A stretch of 64,000 nucleotides of DNA from positions 1,674,001 to 1,738,000 of the forward strand of contig NZ_CP080443.1 of the NCBI RefSeq assembly GCF_019613955.1, read 5' to 3'. Shown here piece by piece: positions 25,559-35,074 of the stretch. The DNA comes from Chryseobacterium sp. LJ668 (GTDB lineage Bacteria > Bacteroidota > Bacteroidia > Flavobacteriales > Weeksellaceae). The notes beneath the pieces are model-generated. The model searched no databases. It was not told the DNA's origin and worked only from the letters and a program-made list of their open reading frames with translations. The stretch's first letter is position 1. The number at the start of each line of letters is the position of its first letter. Made by a program: the position numbers and the translations under genes.

Positions 25559-26697
25559 TAGCAAACCGTTAATAAAGCACATGAATAAGCAAATCTTCCG
25601 CTTTCAGGAACACAAAGAAGAATTCTTTCACCTTTTTTAAGTTTTCCTGAATTCATCAATTGCTCAACAGCAATAAATATAGATCCTGCACCTACATTTC
25701 CGACTTCTGAAAGATTATAGAACCATTTTTCCCAAGGGAAATCTAATCCTACATTCGCAAATTCTTCTTTCAAGCCTTCTTTGAAGTATCCAGAAGAAAT
25801 ATGTGCCAAAACGTGATCGATTGAATCGGGATCAAGCTCGTGCTTGTCGAATGAAGTTCTCAAACTTTCAGCACCTTTTACCAGAATGTATTTATCTAAA
25901 ATCTTAGTGTCTTGTTTTAAAGCAAAAATAGATTGGTTCAGCCATTCTTCAGCAGGATATTCTGCCCAAGATTTCAGGCTTCCGTCTTCCTGTTTTTCGC
26001 AGCCGGAATACATACATGCTTCAATTTCGTGAGCGTAAGAGTAGAAATCAATCCATTCGATCTTCAACGAAGTTTCATTTTCTCTTGGTTGTGGTTCCAA
26101 TAAAAATGCTGAAGCACCATCAGAAAGCATCCATCTCAAAAATTCTCTTTTGAAAGCTACGATTGGTCTTTCTTCAAGCAATTTTAAGTTTTCTGCCTCG
26201 TGATTGAATTTATCGGCAGTCATCCATGCAGACATTCTCTCAGAACCTACACAGACTGCATTGTCTTTTACTCCTGCTTTAATGTTTAGAAAACCATAGT
26301 TCAGTGCATTCATCCCTGAATTGCAAAGTCCTGTTGCAGTATTAATTTCTACAGACTTCCCGATGTTCAGTTCGCCATGCACCATTGATGAGTGCGACGG
26401 CTGAATCTGATCCGCAGAAGATGTTCCGCAAGATAGAAGCTGCATATCTTCTTTTTTGAAGTGCTCATCAAAAAGACCTTCTACGGCTTTGGCGGTGATC
26501 TGGGCGTTAGTATGCGTAGGTTTCCCTTCTTTATCTAAAGCGTAATATCTTGTTGTGATTTTATTATTCCTTAGAATCAAAGCTCGCGCTTTAGAAGGTG
26601 TATTATTTACCAGGCCAAGATAGCTTTCCATTTCGTCATTCGAAACCGGCTCATTCGGCAAGTATGTTGAAGCTTTTGTTATAAATACGTCTTGCAT
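25558..26697 (-). CDS. darB: KAS III-type ketosynthase, DarB-like
   Basis: This is a 379-residue FabH-superfamily enzyme with the triad Cys125 (TATGLCNSGMNAL), His299 (VLAHISSGYF) and Asn334 (EVGNVGAGS). DarB of dialkylresorcinol pathways condenses two beta-ketoacyl units, after which DarA is involved in ring formation. Here the gene follows darA by 2 bp, which is the diagnostic pairing. The resorcinol product would be the alcohol part of the flexirubin ester. The symbol rests on this pairing and on overall character, not on alignment. Confidence 0.85.
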   Translation of the reverse strand: MQDVFITKASTYLPNEPVSNDEMESYLGLVNNTPSKARALILRNNKITTRYYALDKEGKPTHTNAQITAKAVEGLFDEHFKKEDMQLLSCGTSSADQIQPSHSSMVHGELNIGKSVEINTATGLCNSGMNALNYGFLNIKAGVKDNAVCVGSERMSAWMTADKFNHEAENLKLLEERPIVAFKREFLRWMLSDGASAFLLEPQPRENETSLKIEWIDFYSYAHEIEACMYSGCEKQEDGSLKSWAEYPAEEWLNQSIFALKQDTKILDKYILVKGAESLRTSFDKHELDPDSIDHVLAHISSGYFKEGLKEEFANVGLDFPWEKWFYNLSEVGNVGAGSIFIAVEQLMNSGKLKKGERILLCVPESGRFAYSCALLTVC

Positions 26698-26699
26698 TT

Positions 26700-27614
26700 C
26701 TATTTTAAATTAATTCCTTGTAAATATTCTTTTTGTTTCTGTCTTTTAGACCATAAAACTGGTGCTAATAATATATGAAAAACCAAAACAATGGGTGAAA
26801 TGATCCAAATTGCTGCCATCAAATATACCTTAAAGAATTTGATCAGCAAAGGTCGTTTTTCTTTTTTCTTCATAATCAGATTGCTCCATATGATAAAGAT
26901 TTTATTACCTACCTTCTCCACGCGTACCAAGAACGGTCTGATCTCTACGGCTCCGTTTTTCACCAGATCGGGCTGAAGATTTGCAAAATCGTTATTGTCA
27001 AAATGATTTTCAATGATCTTCCCGTATTTGCCGGCTCCGTTAATTTCTTCATTAGAAACTCCGGCTGCAGGCAGCATTCCTGATTTTTCTTTTTGTCCGG
27101 TTGTCAGCCAGCGAAGAATCGTTAGAACACTGGTGTAATTATCATGCCTGTCGACCAATGCAATATTGCCGACTAATTTGGCATTCATGTTCTTTAAATA
27201 AACTTTTAGCTTTTCCTGAGAAAGCATCCACATATTTCGGGTTCCGGAAACGGTAACGACAGGCGTATCTTTTAACAATACCTCAGCATAACCGCTTTTC
27301 AGAAATGAAATGATCGGAATGGATGGCGTAAGGTACCAAACCTGATATCCGAAAAGGATAAGGTCATATTTTTTGTTCAGCACGTTTTCTGGTGGCGGTA
27401 GAATCTCGCTCGGAATCTGCAAATAAGATTCTGGAAAAGTGTTGAAAAAGACATCACTCGACCAAGGGAAAGGGAAATCCTCTTTCATCCGAATGTTGTA
27501 ATACGTCACCTTATATTCGTCTTTTTTATCTTCAAACGGCCGGGCAATATTCTTCATAATCTCCTCCAGCTGGCCTGTTTGCGTATAATATAGAACAAGT
27601 ACGTTTTTCTGCAT
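26700..27614 (-). CDS. darA: dialkylresorcinol condensing enzyme DarA-like
   Basis: This 304-residue protein begins with a flavodoxin-like strand and loop, VLVLYYTQTGQLEEIM, continues with PPPENVLNKKYDLILFGYQ and VTVSGTRNMW, and ends in two hydrophobic segments (about 245-290) that may anchor it to the membrane. This combination and length match proteins annotated DarA, which work with the DarB ketosynthase in making dialkylresorcinols. The neighbouring KAS III gene supports the call. It is the first gene of a four-gene minus-strand unit, with a promoter-like motif at 27634-27641. Confidence 0.8.
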   Translation of the reverse strand: MQKNVLVLYYTQTGQLEEIMKNIARPFEDKKDEYKVTYYNIRMKEDFPFPWSSDVFFNTFPESYLQIPSEILPPPENVLNKKYDLILFGYQVWYLTPSIPIISFLKSGYAEVLLKDTPVVTVSGTRNMWMLSQEKLKVYLKNMNAKLVGNIALVDRHDNYTSVLTILRWLTTGQKEKSGMLPAAGVSNEEINGAGKYGKIIENHFDNNDFANLQPDLVKNGAVEIRPFLVRVEKVGNKIFIIWSNLIMKKKEKRPLLIKFFKVYLMAAIWIISPIVLVFHILLAPVLWSKRQKQKEYLQGINLK

Positions 27615-27633
27615 TAATATTCTTTATGGATTA

Positions 27634-27641
27634 CAAAAATA
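27634..27641 (-). promoter_or_regulatory. possible -7 element for darA
   Basis: On the minus strand this reads TATTTTTG, matching the Bacteroidota TAnnTTTG consensus, 20 bases before the darA start. No clear -33 TTTG is seen. Confidence 0.4.
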
Positions 27642-27656
27642 TGCTTTTAAAATTTA

Positions 27657-30600
27657 TTATTGTTGTCTGAACACTCTTATTGATTCGGAAGTGAGTACTA
27701 AGTTAAATGCAGTATCGTTAAAATCTGCATGGTGCGGATTGGTGAAAATAACGGTTTTTGGAAGATGAGTTATTTCTTTTACCTCAAAATTTGGATCTGA
27801 AACCAAAAGAACATCGATATCTTTGGTAACTTCGCCCATATTTTTAATGTATTTTATTTTTCTTCTTTTTACAACATAATTATTTTCGGCAACCTGTCTT
27901 TTTTCCTCATTTTTAATGGAACTGAAGATCTTTCTTCCCGCCTGTTGGAGTGTTAATAGTATATCAATTTGTCCAAAATCATCTGCGATATGTAAAATGT
28001 TTGCGTCCTTTGCAATGTGTTTATTTAGTTTAAAGTAAACCGATTTGTTCTTATTGAAATCTTGTTTGACCTCTTTTACAACTTCGGTTTCTTTATAGAG
28101 AAAATTTAAAAATAATTTCTTTTTAAAATAATTTTCGTCTTCAATTTCGTTTCTCAGTTTGGCAAACTCATTTCTGAAATAATAATTGATGTTTTTAGCA
28201 CGTTCTTTATAAGTCGTTCCAAATGACAAATCGTCTTTACTAATCCTGTTGCCAACTTTTACGACAATATTGCCATCGTAAATAATGAAATCACCTTTAG
28301 GCAAAACTTCAGAATTCCCGTGAATGTAGAGCGGTAGAACGTCCAAACCAAATTCTTCAGCCAAATAAAAAGCCCCTTGATGAAAGCGTTTTACATCATT
28401 TGTATATGATCTTTCAGCTTCCGGAAACACAACTAAGGAATAGCCTTGTGCGATTTTTTCTTTCAGTTTTTCTTTTCCATTTTCAATACCTTGCGAAACG
28501 GGATAAAACCCTAAAGCTTTCACCAGTTTTCCAAAAACCGGAGAATCGTACACCCAATCATTGACTAAATAAACAATTTTGTGCGTTGCCATAGCAATCG
28601 CCAAAGTATCCAAAAACGAAGTGTGATTCGCAATGATTATAGCAGGCTTGCTGAAATCTTCTTTAGGATTGGTTATGACTTTCTTCTTAACAAATGGATT
28701 TCCGTATAAAACCGAGGTTAAAAATTTAGCTAAAATCAATTTGATAGTCTCTAAAGTTTTCCCTTTGGAATTTTTCACGAAAATACTTCCGATAACAGAA
28801 AATATCAATCCGCCCAACCCATAATAAATAAAAAGAATCACAGAATGTAAAAACAGCCTCAATGTAATTGGCGAAAGTCCTTTTTTAGTTCGGTTAATAA
28901 TTAAAAATCTGAACCAAAACGGATATAAAGTCGAGGTAATGATAATCACAGAAAGCATTCCGATCAAAGCAACCAAAGCCAAAGAATGCAATGCCGGATG
29001 TTTTGCAAATATCAAAGATCCGATGGAAAGAATCGTGGTGAAAACTGCTAAGATAATAGAGATTCTATATGTTGGAAGTTCGTTTTTTCCCGTTGTATGT
29101 TCTTTCTGCATTGCTTTGGTGAGAAAAATGCTGAAATCGTCGCCTACACCAAAAACCAAAGTGCAGACAATGGTGCTGAAAATATTGAGTTCTAATCCTA
29201 AAAAGTAGAGAATTCCCGCTGTAACAACGCCCGTCAAAACAATCGGGAACATTGTGAGCATTGTCAATTCGAAATTTCTGAAGAAAACTATAATCGTAAG
29301 AAGAATGGCTAATAATGAATAATTGATCAACGTGCTGAAATCTCTTTTTAGCAGGCCCAAAAAATTCTCGTTCATTTGCTGACGGTCGATTGCGATCGCG
29401 TCGTGTTTCTTTTCAACATCTCTTATGAAAGCATCTCTTTTCTTTTCATCAACTTTTACCACATTTGAAACTGTGTAAAAACCATTTTCCTGACTAAGAA
29501 ACTCTGAGATTTGAAGCGCTTTTATTTTTTCGTAATCTTTTAAACTTAAAGTGGAGTAGGTTTTGTTTAAATTTTCATTAAACTGGTCGAAAGCTGAAGA
29601 ATTAAAGCCAAATTTATTTCCGTTGCTGAGCAACTCAGAAATTGTTTGACTTTTCTTGTTTTCGTTCCAGAATTTCTGCCAGATTTCTATTTTTTTCTGC
29701 TGGTCTTGTTCAGATAAAACAACATTCCCAAGTGAGTTGTAGCTTAATATTTTTCCTTCTTCTTTTTCCTTTTCTAAAAATTGGCTCAAATCTGAATTTC
29801 TTGCCAAAGCTTCTTCTTCAGAATTCCCGTAAGAAATGGTATAAATTGATTTTGAAGTGATGTCGGAAAGCTTTTCAAGTTTTGCTTCACTTATTTTTAA
29901 ATCTTTCGGTATGTAATTTAAATCTCCGATATCTTCATTAAAACCAACGTGTCTGAAACCAAACAGACACGCAATAATTATTAGTGAGCAACCGATAATC
30001 AAAGGTTTGTTTTTCTCATAAGGATAATGCCCGATTTTGTCAATAAAATTTGTGTTTACTTTTCCCGATTTATCCTTCGGATGATACAGTTGCGGGACAA
30101 TAATTAGAGCTGAAACAGAAGAAAACAAGACCGTGATCGATGCAAATAGTCCTAAATCTTTCAACGCTTCCGAACGCACGAAAACCAGACATAAAAATGA
30201 AACTGCCGTAGTCGCACTACTCAGAATAATCGGCTGGGTAATCTCTTTATAAAGCTCTTCGATATTGTTGTTGTGCTTGTAATGAGTAAGAATATGGAGC
30301 GCATAATCTATCGTAATTCCAATTAAAATGGCTCCAACACTCAATGAAATGGCAGAAATTTTATCTTTAATAAAATACAAAACCATCAACGCCAACAAAA
30401 CTGAAAATAAAGTCGGCAGAAAAATAACGATGGGTGTGAAAAAACTTCTGAAATAATAAATCAATAAAATCATTAGAACAGTCATCGAAATAATCACCGT
30501 ATTCTGAATGTCTTTCTTTATTTGCTGGGCGTTCGCAACGGCAATAACCGGCGACCCGAAATAACTTAGCTCTGTTTTTCCTTTGAATTCTTTGTTGAGG

Positions 30601-31310
30601 TTGCCTTTGATTTCATTGAGTTGATTGACGAAAGCTTCATTGTTTTTGGTGTCGTTGCTTTTGTTTTTGGGTTCGATGAAAAGCAGAAGGTTTTTGCCGT
30701 CTTTGGTAACGACATAGTTGTCTTCAAGCTTAAAATCTTTGCTGATGTTTAATGCGTTGAGTTTTTTGAGCCCTAAAAAAGTGATTCCCAGAGGATCCTT
30801 TTTAATGAATTCTTTTGTTACCAAACTTGTTGGCGAAACCAAAGAAACGTAATTGTTCTCAACTTGCTTGGCAATGCTGTCTTTTTTAAGCTTCCTTTCA
30901 ATTTCGTTGTAATCAATTTCGTCTAAAAATAATGGAAGATTCTGATTGACAAAATCAAATGTTTCCGAAATCTCGTTATCATTTACTTTTCCCTGAATCG
31001 AGCCGATGTATTTGCTTAAAGGTTTTGTTTTCTCCAGAAATTGGTCGGCAGTTTCAGATAATTGGAAATTACTATCTTTTGATTTGTTTTCGATGATGAC
31101 GATAATTTTATCCGAAAAGTTGAGTTGTTTCAGGACTTTTGCCGTCAAATCTGATTTTTCATTTTTGGGGATGATCTGATTGATATCTTCTTCGAAATTG
31201 ATTTTCGATGCAAATAACAGGCACAATAAAGCAACTCCCAATGCAGATGCAATAGAAATAATTCTGTTTTTGGCGATCAGATAATATAAAAAAATGAAAA
31301 GGCGATGCAC
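27657..31310 (-). CDS. MMPL/RND-type transporter fused to a PlsC acyltransferase and a C-terminal Rossmann-like domain
   Basis: This is a 1217-residue fusion. Residues about 1-830 form an MMPL-type RND exporter: two repeats, each with a first helix, a large periplasmic domain and a helix bundle (GAILIGITIDYALHIL and GVGDDFSIFLTKAM mark the conserved TM4 acids). Residues about 870-1080 are a PlsC acyltransferase with HX4D (NHTSFLD, near 894) and FPEAERSY (near 960). The last 110 residues (HIADDFGQIDILLTLQQAG) look like a degenerate nucleotide or SAM-binding fold. Related exporters move lipid pigments across the inner membrane. Fusion to an acyltransferase suggests that acylation and export of the pigment are coupled. 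A gene like this is expected in flexirubin clusters. Confidence 0.86.
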   Translation of the reverse strand: MHRLFIFLYYLIAKNRIISIASALGVALLCLLFASKINFEEDINQIIPKNEKSDLTAKVLKQLNFSDKIIVIIENKSKDSNFQLSETADQFLEKTKPLSKYIGSIQGKVNDNEISETFDFVNQNLPLFLDEIDYNEIERKLKKDSIAKQVENNYVSLVSPTSLVTKEFIKKDPLGITFLGLKKLNALNISKDFKLEDNYVVTKDGKNLLLFIEPKNKSNDTKNNEAFVNQLNEIKGNLNKEFKGKTELSYFGSPVIAVANAQQIKKDIQNTVIISMTVLMILLIYYFRSFFTPIVIFLPTLFSVLLALMVLYFIKDKISAISLSVGAILIGITIDYALHILTHYKHNNNIEELYKEITQPIILSSATTAVSFLCLVFVRSEALKDLGLFASITVLFSSVSALIIVPQLYHPKDKSGKVNTNFIDKIGHYPYEKNKPLIIGCSLIIIACLFGFRHVGFNEDIGDLNYIPKDLKISEAKLEKLSDITSKSIYTISYGNSEEEALARNSDLSQFLEKEKEEGKILSYNSLGNVVLSEQDQQKKIEIWQKFWNENKKSQTISELLSNGNKFGFNSSAFDQFNENLNKTYSTLSLKDYEKIKALQISEFLSQENGFYTVSNVVKVDEKKRDAFIRDVEKKHDAIAIDRQQMNENFLGLLKRDFSTLINYSLLAILLTIIVFFRNFELTMLTMFPIVLTGVVTAGILYFLGLELNIFSTIVCTLVFGVGDDFSIFLTKAMQKEHTTGKNELPTYRISIILAVFTTILSIGSLIFAKHPALHSLALVALIGMLSVIIITSTLYPFWFRFLIINRTKKGLSPITLRLFLHSVILFIYYGLGGLIFSVIGSIFVKNSKGKTLETIKLILAKFLTSVLYGNPFVKKKVITNPKEDFSKPAIIIANHTSFLDTLAIAMATHKIVYLVNDWVYDSPVFGKLVKALGFYPVSQGIENGKEKLKEKIAQGYSLVVFPEAERSYTNDVKRFHQGAFYLAEEFGLDVLPLYIHGNSEVLPKGDFIIYDGNIVVKVGNRISKDDLSFGTTYKERAKNINYYFRNEFAKLRNEIEDENYFKKKLFLNFLYKETEVVKEVKQDFNKNKSVYFKLNKHIAKDANILHIADDFGQIDILLTLQQAGRKIFSSIKNEEKRQVAENNYVVKRRKIKYIKNMGEVTKDIDVLLVSDPNFEVKEITHLPKTVIFTNPHHADFNDTAFNLVLTSESIRVFRQQ

Positions 31311-31330
31311 GATATTTTAAATCAAGTTTG

Positions 31331-31338
31331 CAAATTTA
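31331..31338 (-). promoter_or_regulatory. possible -7 element for the MMPL fusion gene
   Basis: Minus-strand TAAATTTG matches TAnnTTTG and lies 21 bases before the start codon. No strong -33 box was found. Confidence 0.4.
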
Positions 31339-31423
31339 ATTTTTTATAGAGTAGTTTAAAACATTTGTGACAAGTTTTCATCGAAAGTCAATAAAATATA
31401 CTATTTAAAATGAAAAAAACTTT

Positions 31424-31431
31424 TACTTTTG
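31424..31431 (+). promoter_or_regulatory. Bacteroidota -7 promoter element
   Basis: TACTTTTG matches TAnnTTTG and is followed by GC. It lies about 70 bp upstream of the membrane-protein gene at 31501 and probably starts the three-gene glycan unit. The -33 box is weak (TTTA near 31404). Confidence 0.5.
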
Positions 31432-31500
31432 CAGAAGTTCCCTTTTTTGCTTACAAACATTTAAGACACAAAATTATTCTTAATTGCGGAACGTGTTGAT

Positions 31501-32505
31501 ATGTTCAGAACATTAGATGAAAAATTAAACGGATTTCTTTTTGTAATCATACTTCCAATTTTGTTGTTTGTAATGTCTTATTATGGGTTTGAATCTTCGT
31601 ATACGAGATTTAAAACTTCAGAAAGACCTCCTGATTTTTTGTTTTCATCGGTCTATTCTTACCGTATTATTCCAAATTATCTGAGTATTCATATAACAGA
31701 TTTTATGGAGTACATGATTAATCATCACCTTTCATCCATAAAGGATTTGCTGTCTAGAAACGGTACACCCTTCTATCACGGGCTTTTTCTGACGAATGGT
31801 TTTTTTTTAATACTGTGCTCACTACTTTTAGATATCATTTTACGATACAAGGCAATTGATTTGCTTATCAACATTAACATCAGGAGAATGATTCATCTTT
31901 TACTGATTTTCTTCATTGTAATTACTCAATATACACCGTCAAACTGTGATACCATTGCTTTATGCTGTTATCTGACAGGTGTTTTACTGACACTGAAGTA
32001 TTTTCATTCCGAAAAAATGATTTTTTTTTATACTCTGATTCTGCTTATTGCGCTGTCTACTCTGGTAAGAGAAACCGCATGTCTTAATATTGCCTTCTTT
32101 GCGTCTGTTTTCTTTAGCGTAAAGGAATTTAAACAAAGAAATTATAACTTCATTTTAAAAATTATTCCTTTAATAATTGCATTTTTGCTTCCTTATTTAA
32201 GCTTGAGAGTGATTCTAGATAGAGAGCAAACCAGTTTTGTAGAAGGATTTTATATTGGTAAAAATTTTTCGAGTCCTTTCAATCTTGCAGGATTACTTTT
32301 CGCAGCAATCGTACTTTATTATATGTACCGGCTATGTAATAGAGCAAAAAATCAGGTGGTTTTTAGGAAATATTTATTTTTTTCACTGCCTTATCTGGGA
32401 ATGATAACTCTTGTAGGTCTTTTTTGGGAAGTGAGACTTTTTTTACCGCTTATTATTACAGGGGCACTTGTGGCGTGTCATGATTTTAAAAAACTTTATA
32501 ACTAG
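31501..32505 (+). CDS. polytopic membrane protein, unknown
   Basis: This 334-residue protein has about eight hydrophobic helices (first at about 12-30, FVIILPILLFVMSYYGF) and basic loops, so it lies in the inner membrane. I see no catalytic motif. It resembles, in topology only, membrane enzymes of polysaccharide synthesis. The EpsG-like gene starts 3 bp after its stop and an acyltransferase follows, so it is likely part of a surface glycan module. Confidence 0.7.
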   Translation: MFRTLDEKLNGFLFVIILPILLFVMSYYGFESSYTRFKTSERPPDFLFSSVYSYRIIPNYLSIHITDFMEYMINHHLSSIKDLLSRNGTPFYHGLFLTNGFFLILCSLLLDIILRYKAIDLLININIRRMIHLLLIFFIVITQYTPSNCDTIALCCYLTGVLLTLKYFHSEKMIFFYTLILLIALSTLVRETACLNIAFFASVFFSVKEFKQRNYNFILKIIPLIIAFLLPYLSLRVILDREQTSFVEGFYIGKNFSSPFNLAGLLFAAIVLYYMYRLCNRAKNQVVFRKYLFFSLPYLGMITLVGLFWEVRLFLPLIITGALVACHDFKKLYN

Positions 32506-32508
32506 GCC

Positions 32509-33648
32509 ATGAGTTTACTGCATCCTTATTTTATTATAGCAATTGTCTACATGGTTTTCTTTAGTATTCAAGAAGTATATGGTAGAAAAGTCGAGACGAA
32601 ATGGCTGTGGTTTTTGGGGATTTATCTGATCATTCTGGCGGGATTTCGTAAGAATGTGGGGCCTGATTACGGTAGTTATGTCAATATATATATATATTCA
32701 GACACCAAAGATTACATCAGCATTTTGCTTGCAGCTCTGTCTTTAGAAGGTGGGCAACCTATGGAATTGGAATGGCTTTTTGTATTTATAAATAAGGTTT
32801 TGCTGAATGTTTTTAATGCTCCGTTTTATATTTTGACACTGGTGGTGGCAGCAACGGCAATTTTTTTCAAAATACGGTTTATTAATGATAACACTTTTTA
32901 CCCGTTTACGCTTTTAGCCTTATTATTTATACCTGGTTTCTTTGTGGGAGAATCTGGACAGATCAGACAAAATCTGGGCTCTTTTATTGTCTATTTTGCA
33001 CTGAGATATATAAAAGAACGAAAACTTTGGTGGTATCTTATATGCGTTTATTTGGCTGGTGGAATTCATAATGTTTGTTATCTGTTTTTACCAATGTATT
33101 GGGTTGCAAGAATACCACTGAATAAATTTTGGATGCTTGCATTAATCATAACTTCCATCTTTTTATCTCCATTTGAAGTCTATAAATCTTTTGGTGGTTT
33201 TTTAAATAACATTGCAGGTGATAATGTGATCGCGATAGGATTTAATGGTTATATGGACGAGACTTATCAAAGGCTTAATGGAGGGTTTGGGATTCCGGAA
33301 GCTATGATGGCTATAGTAACTTTTTTCCTCTTTGCTTTTGATACGAAAATGGTTGAAAAATATCCTTATTATGAATATCATAGAAACTATGCCGTCATAG
33401 CAATTTGTTTTTATTTTATTTTTAGAAATAATCCGATTTTCTCTTCCAGATTAGCAGGAACCTTTATGATGTTTGCTTATCTATTGATTCCTAATTCAAT
33501 GTATGTAGTAAATGACAGAACCAAAAAATTGATTCATGCATTCATTATGCTCCTTGTTATATTTTATTTTATTGTTTTCGCAAGTTTCAAAAATATGAAA
33601 GCAGGAAGGTTTACCAGTGAGCTATATCAAAACTATGTTCTTCCTTAA
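32509..33648 (+). CDS. EpsG family membrane protein (polysaccharide polymerase-like)
   Basis: This 379-residue membrane protein has about ten helices. The EpsG-type N-terminal feature FRKNVGPDYGSYVNIY (residues about 46-62) and the later FVGESGQIRQNLG are typical of EpsG/Wzy-like proteins that polymerise or assemble exopolysaccharide repeat units at the inner membrane. It is tightly packed between the unknown membrane protein and the acyltransferase. The sugar polymer is not known. Confidence 0.8.
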   Translation: MSLLHPYFIIAIVYMVFFSIQEVYGRKVETKWLWFLGIYLIILAGFRKNVGPDYGSYVNIYIYSDTKDYISILLAALSLEGGQPMELEWLFVFINKVLLNVFNAPFYILTLVVAATAIFFKIRFINDNTFYPFTLLALLFIPGFFVGESGQIRQNLGSFIVYFALRYIKERKLWWYLICVYLAGGIHNVCYLFLPMYWVARIPLNKFWMLALIITSIFLSPFEVYKSFGGFLNNIAGDNVIAIGFNGYMDETYQRLNGGFGIPEAMMAIVTFFLFAFDTKMVEKYPYYEYHRNYAVIAICFYFIFRNNPIFSSRLAGTFMMFAYLLIPNSMYVVNDRTKKLIHAFIMLLVIFYFIVFASFKNMKAGRFTSELYQNYVLP

Positions 33649-33660
33649 ATCATCATCATC

Positions 33661-34707
33661 ATGAGTGAAAAGAAAGACAGAATTTTTGTATTAGACGGAT
33701 TAAGGGGTTTAGCCATCCTTTTGGTTTTGCTTTTTCACGGGTATTATATATGGACTGATTATTATCCGTATAAAAATTTATATGAAAACAATATTTTGTT
33801 TAAATACGGAAGTCTTGGCGTTCAGCTTTTCTTTCTGATCTCAGGTTTTGTAATCCTGATGTCTGTAGAAAGAACAACAACTTTTTTTAAATTTATTAAA
33901 AATCGCTGGATGCGTCTTTTTCCAAGTATGTTGATTTGTAGTCTGATCATTTATTGTACAGCAGGCTTTTTTTATGAAAGACCATTTGGTGTACCTGATT
34001 TAAAGTCTATTTTACCAGGTATTCTTTTTATTAATAATGGTATTTTAGAAAAAATTTTCAAAACAGACTTTCCCGTTTTAGAATTGTCATTTTGGTCATT
34101 GTTTGTAGAAGTGAAATTCTATGTAATTTTTGGATTCTTATACTATACTTTTAATAGAAAAGTTGGTTTAATAGGGATATTTTTGCTTTATCTGACCGCT
34201 GTTTTGATGCAGATTCTAATCTTCCACAAGTTTTTCTCTGAAACAGCATGGATGAAAATTTACATTGGATCTTTTATACACTTCGGATGGTTTGTTGTAG
34301 GAGCTTTAACCTATATTTATTATCAGAATCGAGAAAAAAAATATTTTTGGCTGATAGTTTTTACTGCAGTAAGCTCGCTTGCTTATACCTATAAATTTCA
34401 GGATCTTACAATGTTTACATACCTAGTGATTTTGAATATTATTTTCTTCCTTGCTCTTTTCTCTGAAAAATTTGGAGTTTTATTTAATTCACTATTTTTT
34501 AAATTTGTTGGCTTTATAAGCTATCCGTTGTATTTATTGCATGAGAATATGCTGATCTCACTGATTATTAAAATCAACAAAAATTTCCCACAAGTTCCAC
34601 ATTTTTTATTACCTCTCGTTTCTTCTATATGTATCGGGTTATTAGCATATATAACAGCTAAATTCTTAGAACCTTATTTTCAAAGGAGATTAAAAAAAAT
34701 AATCTGA
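33661..34707 (+). CDS. acyltransferase 3 family membrane protein
   Basis: This 348-residue integral membrane O-acyltransferase begins with the family opening ILDGLRGLAILLVLLFHGY-like sequence (LDGLRGLAILLVLLFHGYY, about 10-28) with the conserved His, and contains FFLISGFVI and LSFWSLFVEVKFY. About ten helices. Members transfer acetyl or other acyl groups to extracytoplasmic sugars. In this unit it would modify the polymer made with the EpsG-like protein. Ends the three-gene unit. Confidence 0.87.
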   Translation: MSEKKDRIFVLDGLRGLAILLVLLFHGYYIWTDYYPYKNLYENNILFKYGSLGVQLFFLISGFVILMSVERTTTFFKFIKNRWMRLFPSMLICSLIIYCTAGFFYERPFGVPDLKSILPGILFINNGILEKIFKTDFPVLELSFWSLFVEVKFYVIFGFLYYTFNRKVGLIGIFLLYLTAVLMQILIFHKFFSETAWMKIYIGSFIHFGWFVVGALTYIYYQNREKKYFWLIVFTAVSSLAYTYKFQDLTMFTYLVILNIIFFLALFSEKFGVLFNSLFFKFVGFISYPLYLLHENMLISLIIKINKNFPQVPHFLLPLVSSICIGLLAYITAKFLEPYFQRRLKKII

Positions 34708-35074
34708 TAGTTCTTATTCCTACTAATTTTTTATTCAACATTATTATCTGCTTGCTGGTATTTTAGGTGGCAGTTTTTGGTATAAGTAATAATACTCTCA
34801 TAAAAGGCTGCGTTTTAGGCTGTATTTTTTCCATAAAATAATTAAAATTTTAACATATTTTAATATTAATAAAAGTTGATTCTGCGCATACCACATTGTT
34901 CACAGATTTTTGTACTTTTGCCCGCATAATACAAAATGAATTATTTATTAATAATGAAATAATTTTCGTTATTTCATTATAGAAATGTTTTATATTTATA
35001 GATATTTAAAACAAATGGATTATTGCTTGTTTTAGATCAAATTTGAAACTGTTTGATTAATCGCATTATTAATT
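34708..35074. other. intergenic region with a promoter
   Basis: The 367-bp spacer is AT-rich and holds no gene. A TACTTTTG box at 34913-34920 is the only clear signal, leaving a leader of about 150 nt before the T9SS-exported protein gene. Confidence 0.65.
34913..34920 (+). promoter_or_regulatory. Bacteroidota -7 promoter element
   Basis: TACTTTTG followed by CCC matches TAnnTTTG. An ATTG lies 14 bases upstream, which is shorter than the usual 19-20 base spacing. It would drive the large exported protein gene with a long leader. Confidence 0.45.
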
